Source: an uncultured Oscillibacter sp. (GTDB taxonomy: Bacteria; Bacillota; Clostridia; Oscillospirales; Oscillospiraceae). Taken from it: DNA of 13,163 nt. The DNA is taken from positions 1 through 13,163 of the forward strand of contig URTS01000045.1 of assembly GCA_900550685.1 (NCBI GenBank), written 5' to 3'. This document shows positions 10,062 through 13,163 of this stretch, piece after piece; the stretch's first letter is position 1; the number at the start of each line of letters is the position of its first letter. Both the position numbers and the translations under genes were made by a program. The notes beneath the pieces are model-generated. The model was not told where the DNA came from, searched no databases, and worked only from the letters and a program-made list of their open reading frames with translations.

Positions 10062-11429
10062 TTACAGGGGGATGACCAGAGCACCGATCAGGGCCAGCAC
10101 GAAGATGCACACGGAGGAGATGAAGGAGCCCAGGGTGTAGGTCTTCAGGCCGCCGGTGACGGTCAGGCCGGACATGTTGGTGGCCACCCAGAAGCCGGAG
10201 TCGTTGACATGGCCGATGGAGTTGCCGCCGGACAGGCAGGCCAGGGCGATCCACACGGGATGGCAGCCGATGGCGGGAGCAATGGTGGCCATGATGCCCA
10301 TGGAGGTCATGCCGGCCACGGTGCCGGAGCCCTGGGCCACACGGAAGATCAGGCCGATGAGATAGGCCAGGAACATGGCGGGGATCACGGAGGTGGTATT
10401 GGTGCCCAGCAGGCTCACGATGGCGTTGCCGATGCCGGTAGCGGTGATGACAGAGGAGAAGGAGCCGCCTGCACCGGTGATCAGCAGGACCACGCCGGCG
10501 CTCTTCAGAGCCTCACCGGCAGACTTCTCTAGGTTCTCGCGGCCGATGTAGGGCAGGCTCACCAGGTAAGCGCCCAGGGTGCCCAGGGTCATGGCAACCA
10601 GCTTGTTGCCCAGGAAGCTGCAGATCAGGGGCTCCTCGTCAAACATAGCGGAACCCAGGGTGCCGAAGAGGATGCAGACCACGGGGATGACAACGGGCAG
10701 CAGAGCCATGCCGAAGGAGGGACGGGCCTTAGCGTTGTTCTGGGCAGCGCGGGCAGCCACCAGCTCATTGACAACGTTGGAGCTGTGGTTCACGTCCTTT
10801 TCCTCATTCCAAATGCCGCGGTTGTGGATCTTAACATAGATGAAGTCGGACACCAGAACGGTGATAAATCCGACAACCAGACCGACGATCATCATGATGC
10901 CCAGATCAAAGCCAAAGATATCGGCGGCAGCCAGAGGGTTGGGCGTGGGAGGCACCACGCAGTGAGCGGTGGTGGCGCCGATGGTCAGGCAGCCGGTGAC
11001 ATAGCACATCTTCATGTCGATCTTGGCGGCAATGGTGATGCCGATGGGGATCAGAATGATGAAGGTGACGTCAAAGAACACAGGGATGGACAGCACGAAG
11101 CCGGCCAGGCTCAGGCCCCAGATGGAGCGCTTTTCAGGGAAAGCGGAAACCAGCTTGTCGGCGATGATGTCGGCAGCGCCGCTGTCACTCATCAGCTGGC
11201 CCAGGATGGTGCCGAAGCCGACAGGCAGGCCGATGCTGGTCATCATGCTGCCGAAGCCGGAGGAGATGGTGTCCATTGTAGTCATCAGGTCGAGGCCGCC
11301 GGCCACACCCATGAACAGGCTGGCCAGAACCATGCCGATGGAAGCGTTGAGTTTGAGGACGATGATGCAGAACAGGATGATCGCGATAGCGATCACCAGT
11401 GCTACGATCAGCATTGCGGGAGATACCAT
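10062..11429 (-). CDS. GntP-family organic/sugar acid permease
   Basis: This 455-residue, strongly hydrophobic integral membrane protein has about 10-12 predicted membrane segments. The first begins at once (PAMLIVALVIAIAIILFCII), and others include GLSLAGFVLSIPVFFDVTF, IMMIVGLVVGFITVLVSDF and the C-terminal FISSVCIFVLALIGALVIPL. The GntP family signature GAGGSFSSVITATGIG is in the second half. GntP proteins are proton symporters for gluconate and related acids; members also carry other hydroxy-acids. I choose the ATG at 11429, which has AAGGA 9 bp upstream. An upstream in-frame GTG at 11465 would add a charged 12-residue stretch with no ribosome binding site. It lies between a racemase-like gene and the dehydratase subunits, so it most likely imports the substrate of those enzymes. 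The exact acid carried is unknown. Confidence 0.93.
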   Translation of the reverse strand: MVSPAMLIVALVIAIAIILFCIIVLKLNASIGMVLASLFMGVAGGLDLMTTMDTISSGFGSMMTSIGLPVGFGTILGQLMSDSGAADIIADKLVSAFPEKRSIWGLSLAGFVLSIPVFFDVTFIILIPIGITIAAKIDMKMCYVTGCLTIGATTAHCVVPPTPNPLAAADIFGFDLGIMMIVGLVVGFITVLVSDFIYVKIHNRGIWNEEKDVNHSSNVVNELVAARAAQNNAKARPSFGMALLPVVIPVVCILFGTLGSAMFDEEPLICSFLGNKLVAMTLGTLGAYLVSLPYIGRENLEKSAGEALKSAGVVLLITGAGGSFSSVITATGIGNAIVSLLGTNTTSVIPAMFLAYLIGLIFRVAQGSGTVAGMTSMGIMATIAPAIGCHPVWIALACLSGGNSIGHVNDSGFWVATNMSGLTVTGGLKTYTLGSFISSVCIFVLALIGALVIPL

Positions 11430-11437
11430 AGAGTTAG

Positions 11438-11444
11438 TTCCTTT
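11438..11444 (-). promoter_or_regulatory. Ribosome binding site setting the permease start
   Basis: The - strand reads AAAGGAA; its AAGGA core ends 9 bases before the ATG at 11429. It supports that start over the in-frame GTG at 11465. Confidence 0.65.
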
Positions 11445-11480
11445 CTTTTTTTGTGTTTCTTGCACTACTATTTAAAACCA

Positions 11481-11526
11481 GAGCTTTCCGGCGGTCCGCC
11501 TGTTCACGGCAGGCCTCCGGCAGCTC
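11481..11526 (-). other. Large intercistronic hairpin between the LarA-like gene and the permease gene
   Basis: The 104-bp gap between these genes holds a nested inverted repeat: 11481-11485 with 11522-11526, 11488-11491 with 11517-11520, and 11498-11502 with 11510-11514. On the transcript this folds into one interrupted GC-rich stem, followed by TGGTTTTAAA, which is too weak for a full terminator. It may be a partial terminator, an mRNA processing site or a 3'-end stabiliser. The rest of the gap is an A-rich leader before the permease ribosome binding site. I see no promoter of good quality here. Confidence 0.5.
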
Positions 11527-11533
11527 GGATTTT

Positions 11534-12817
11534 TCAGAACAGGTTGCCGTTTTCGTCGAAGGGCAGGTCATAGGGCTCCGTGAGGACCTCAAAATCGGGG
11601 TTATTCTCCACCAGGGGCAGCATACCCTCGGAGATCTCGATGACGCCGATATGGGCAGTGTTGGGGATGCGGATCATCTTCATGTGGTCATGATCCTCTG
11701 CCTCGGGGCAGCACATCAGGGCCAGCTGTAAAGCTTCCCGGTCATTGTCCATGATCATGGGGATCTTCATCAGATGCAGGAAGGTGTTGGTCACGCCGGT
11801 GGGATAGGTCATCTCCAGCTTCATCTTGTTGAACAGACGGCGGGTGGTGACCTCTGCCAGGCCGATGCCCTGTGCATTGCCGTGGGTCTCATCGGTCAGG
11901 TCGAGGATGACGCATTTCTCCGCCTGAATGCCGCCGGAGCAGTATTTGGGCTGGACGAAGCGGCCGGACACGTTGGGGTCCATGCCGTCGCCGGAGATGT
12001 TCTTGCCGATCTTGTCCACCACCAGCACGTCGCACTTGTCAAACAGCAGGTGGGCGATGGTCTTGTAGGAGATCTCCTTGAGCTTGGGCTCCTCGGTGAT
12101 GATCTCTTCGGGGCTCAGGCCCTTGATGAGGTAGGTGTCGTCATAGGCGTTTTCGATGATGGCGATGCCGCCCAGCACCGGAGCGTTTTCCATCATGGTC
12201 CGGCCATATTCCTCCACCAGCTCGTGCATAATGGCAGGGCTCTGGTGATGGATGCTCTCGGCGCCCTTCTGCTTGCCCAGGCCAATGGCCATCATCTTCA
12301 TCAGGCCGCTTTCATAGGGGCCGCGGAAGGAGGTATGGGGCTTGATGCGGTTGAAGAGGATGATGCCGTCCGCCTCAGAGGCGTTCTTGTCCATGAACAC
12401 CGGCTGGTGACGCACGCCGGAAATGCCGATCTGCACCGTCTCCATGGAACTCTTCACAGGGCAGCCCATGGCTTCCTCAGTGACGCCGTAGTCCTTGAGG
12501 ATCTGGAGCTGACCCTCGGCGGTGGCGCCGCCGTGGCTGCCCATAGCCGCCACAATGTAAGGCTCGGCGCCTTTGGATTTGACAAAATCCACAATGGCGC
12601 GGGCCATCAGAGCGTTGTGGTTGATGCCCCGGCTGCCGCAGGTAATGGCGATCTTCTGGCCGGGCTGGATCTTGCCGCCGATCTCGGGGCGGTCCAGTTC
12701 CCGGGTGATAACGCCGGGAATGTCACTTTCGGGGATGCAGGTCTTGTCAAAGTTCTGGCGGACCTTGACCATCTTGGGGATGGGAGTGTCCTTGATGAGG
12801 TTGGTAATGGTTTCCAT
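11534..12817 (-). CDS. LarA-like protein (nickel-dependent 2-hydroxyacid racemase/epimerase superfamily, DUF2088)
   Basis: This 427-residue protein resembles lactate racemase LarA, which uses the pincer cofactor NPN to invert the carbon carrying the alpha-hydroxyl. Candidate active-site residues are Arg63 in CGSRGI, His95 in AAMGSHGG, His161 in NRIKPHTSF, Lys174 in ESGLMKMMAIGLGK (the position that would bind the cofactor) and His190 in ESIHH. The Lys174-His190 spacing of 16 equals that of K184-H200 in Lactiplantibacillus LarA. The ATG at 12817 has AGAGGAG 7 bp upstream. It lies 40 bp after a regulator-like gene and heads a unit with a GntP permease and a two-subunit UxaA-type enzyme. It therefore probably epimerises the imported acid to the isomer the dehydratase accepts. 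The family covers many hydroxy-acids, and SGLMK-type members are largely uncharacterised. The cofactor genes larB, larC and larE are not in the window. Confidence 0.85.
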   Translation of the reverse strand: METITNLIKDTPIPKMVKVRQNFDKTCIPESDIPGVITRELDRPEIGGKIQPGQKIAITCGSRGINHNALMARAIVDFVKSKGAEPYIVAAMGSHGGATAEGQLQILKDYGVTEEAMGCPVKSSMETVQIGISGVRHQPVFMDKNASEADGIILFNRIKPHTSFRGPYESGLMKMMAIGLGKQKGAESIHHQSPAIMHELVEEYGRTMMENAPVLGGIAIIENAYDDTYLIKGLSPEEIITEEPKLKEISYKTIAHLLFDKCDVLVVDKIGKNISGDGMDPNVSGRFVQPKYCSGGIQAEKCVILDLTDETHGNAQGIGLAEVTTRRLFNKMKLEMTYPTGVTNTFLHLMKIPMIMDNDREALQLALMCCPEAEDHDHMKMIRIPNTAHIGVIEISEGMLPLVENNPDFEVLTEPYDLPFDENGNLF

Positions 12818-12833
12818 AGTTAGCTCCTCTCTG

Positions 12834-12869
12834 GCCGCTTGGCGGCTGTTTTATGGTTCAACAATTATA
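12834..12869 (-). promoter_or_regulatory. Possible promoter/operator ahead of the LarA-like gene
   Basis: The 40-bp gap before the LarA-like gene holds a small inverted repeat, GCCGC-TTG-GCGGC (12834-12846). On the - strand a perfect TATAAT lies at 12864-12869, inside the last codons of the upstream gene. No good -35 is found 17 bp upstream of it, so this could be an activator-dependent promoter or chance. RNA would start around 12857, just before the inverted repeat. Confidence 0.3.
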
Positions 12870-13163
12870 CAGGTTTTTGATCTGGATGCCGGTATCAAAA
12901 TAAGGGACCGCGACGGGCTTGTCCTGAAAGATGGCGTCTGTCAGAAGCTGAAGGGAACGGTAGCCTTGGGCGTAAGGTCCCTGATCGATGAGAAACTGGA
13001 CGATCCCCTTCCGGAGAAAGGCCGTGTTGGAGTCTGTCACGTCGAAGCCCACCATCTTGACCTGGCCGGCAAGGCCCGCGTCCTCCACCGCCTGGGCCGC
13101 ACCGGCCAGACCGGCGCCGCTGACGAAGATGCCGGTCAGTTCCGGCAGCTGGGCCAGCTTATC
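12858..13163 (-). CDS. LacI-type regulator or sugar-binding protein, C-terminal fragment (5' end outside window)
   Basis: Only the last 101 residues are present; the frame is open to the window edge and ends at TGA (12858-12860). The sequence has the C-terminal half of a type 1 periplasmic-binding fold: LTGIFVSGAGLAGAAQAVEDAGL, then VKMVGFDVTDSNTAFLRKGIVQFLIDQGPY (the ligand-contacting Gly-Phe-Asp and the turn to IDQ) and AQGYRSLQLLTDAIFQDKP. This fold occurs both in LacI/GalR-family repressors and in ABC sugar-binding proteins, and the deciding N-terminus (helix-turn-helix or signal peptide) is outside. A LacI-type repressor is preferred because an enzyme operon follows directly 40 bp downstream without visible transporter ATPase or permease genes. 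An in-frame GTG at 13088 is an internal Val. Confidence 0.7.
   Translation of the reverse strand, partial: DKLAQLPELTGIFVSGAGLAGAAQAVEDAGLAGQVKMVGFDVTDSNTAFLRKGIVQFLIDQGPYAQGYRSLQLLTDAIFQDKPVAVPYFDTGIQIKNLYNC

Noticed and set aside
11774..12823. A 349-codon + strand frame opposite the LarA-like gene
   Set aside because: Same antisense mirror effect; the - strand frame has a ribosome binding site and the family's active-site residues.

Overview
The window looks like a GC-rich (roughly 60 %) anaerobic Firmicute of the class Clostridia, probably an Oscillospiraceae-type gut bacterium. Three things point there: the clpX-lon-ysxC gene order, a single-chain pyruvate:ferredoxin oxidoreductase (PFOR) of anaerobe type, and strong AGGAGG-type ribosome binding sites. 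The lineage is inferred from gene content and composition; no rRNA or other marker is present.

Left part (1-3843, + strand): a proteostasis and ribosome-assembly block. It holds the 3' part of clpX, the ATP-dependent protease gene lon, and ysxC/engB, which encodes a ribosome-assembly GTPase. A GC-rich hairpin between clpX and lon may act as an attenuator. Two strong hairpins after ysxC end the operon.

Middle (3956-8465, - strand): a 1173-residue PFOR gene converges on ysxC. Upstream of it on the same strand lies an IclR-family regulator. The regulator has a near-consensus promoter (TTGACA, 17 bp, TATTTT), followed immediately downstream by a pair of 9-bp direct repeats placed where a repressor operator would be.

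Right part (8491-13163, - strand): a hydroxy-acid catabolic cassette. In transcription order it encodes the C-terminus of a regulator or sugar-binding protein with a type 1 periplasmic-binding fold, a LarA-like (nickel racemase superfamily) protein, a GntP-family permease, a stand-alone SAF-domain small subunit and the catalytic large subunit of an UxaA/SuyB-type dehydratase or lyase. It ends at a clear intrinsic terminator. The simplest reading is uptake of an organic or sugar acid, inversion at the alpha-hydroxy carbon by the LarA-like enzyme, then dehydration or lyase cleavage by the split enzyme. The substrate cannot be read from the sequence. If the product is pyruvate or a precursor of it, the adjacent PFOR would be the natural exit to acetyl-CoA. 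This cassette is the most interesting part of the window. There is no CRISPR array, insertion sequence, tRNA or rRNA that I can see.
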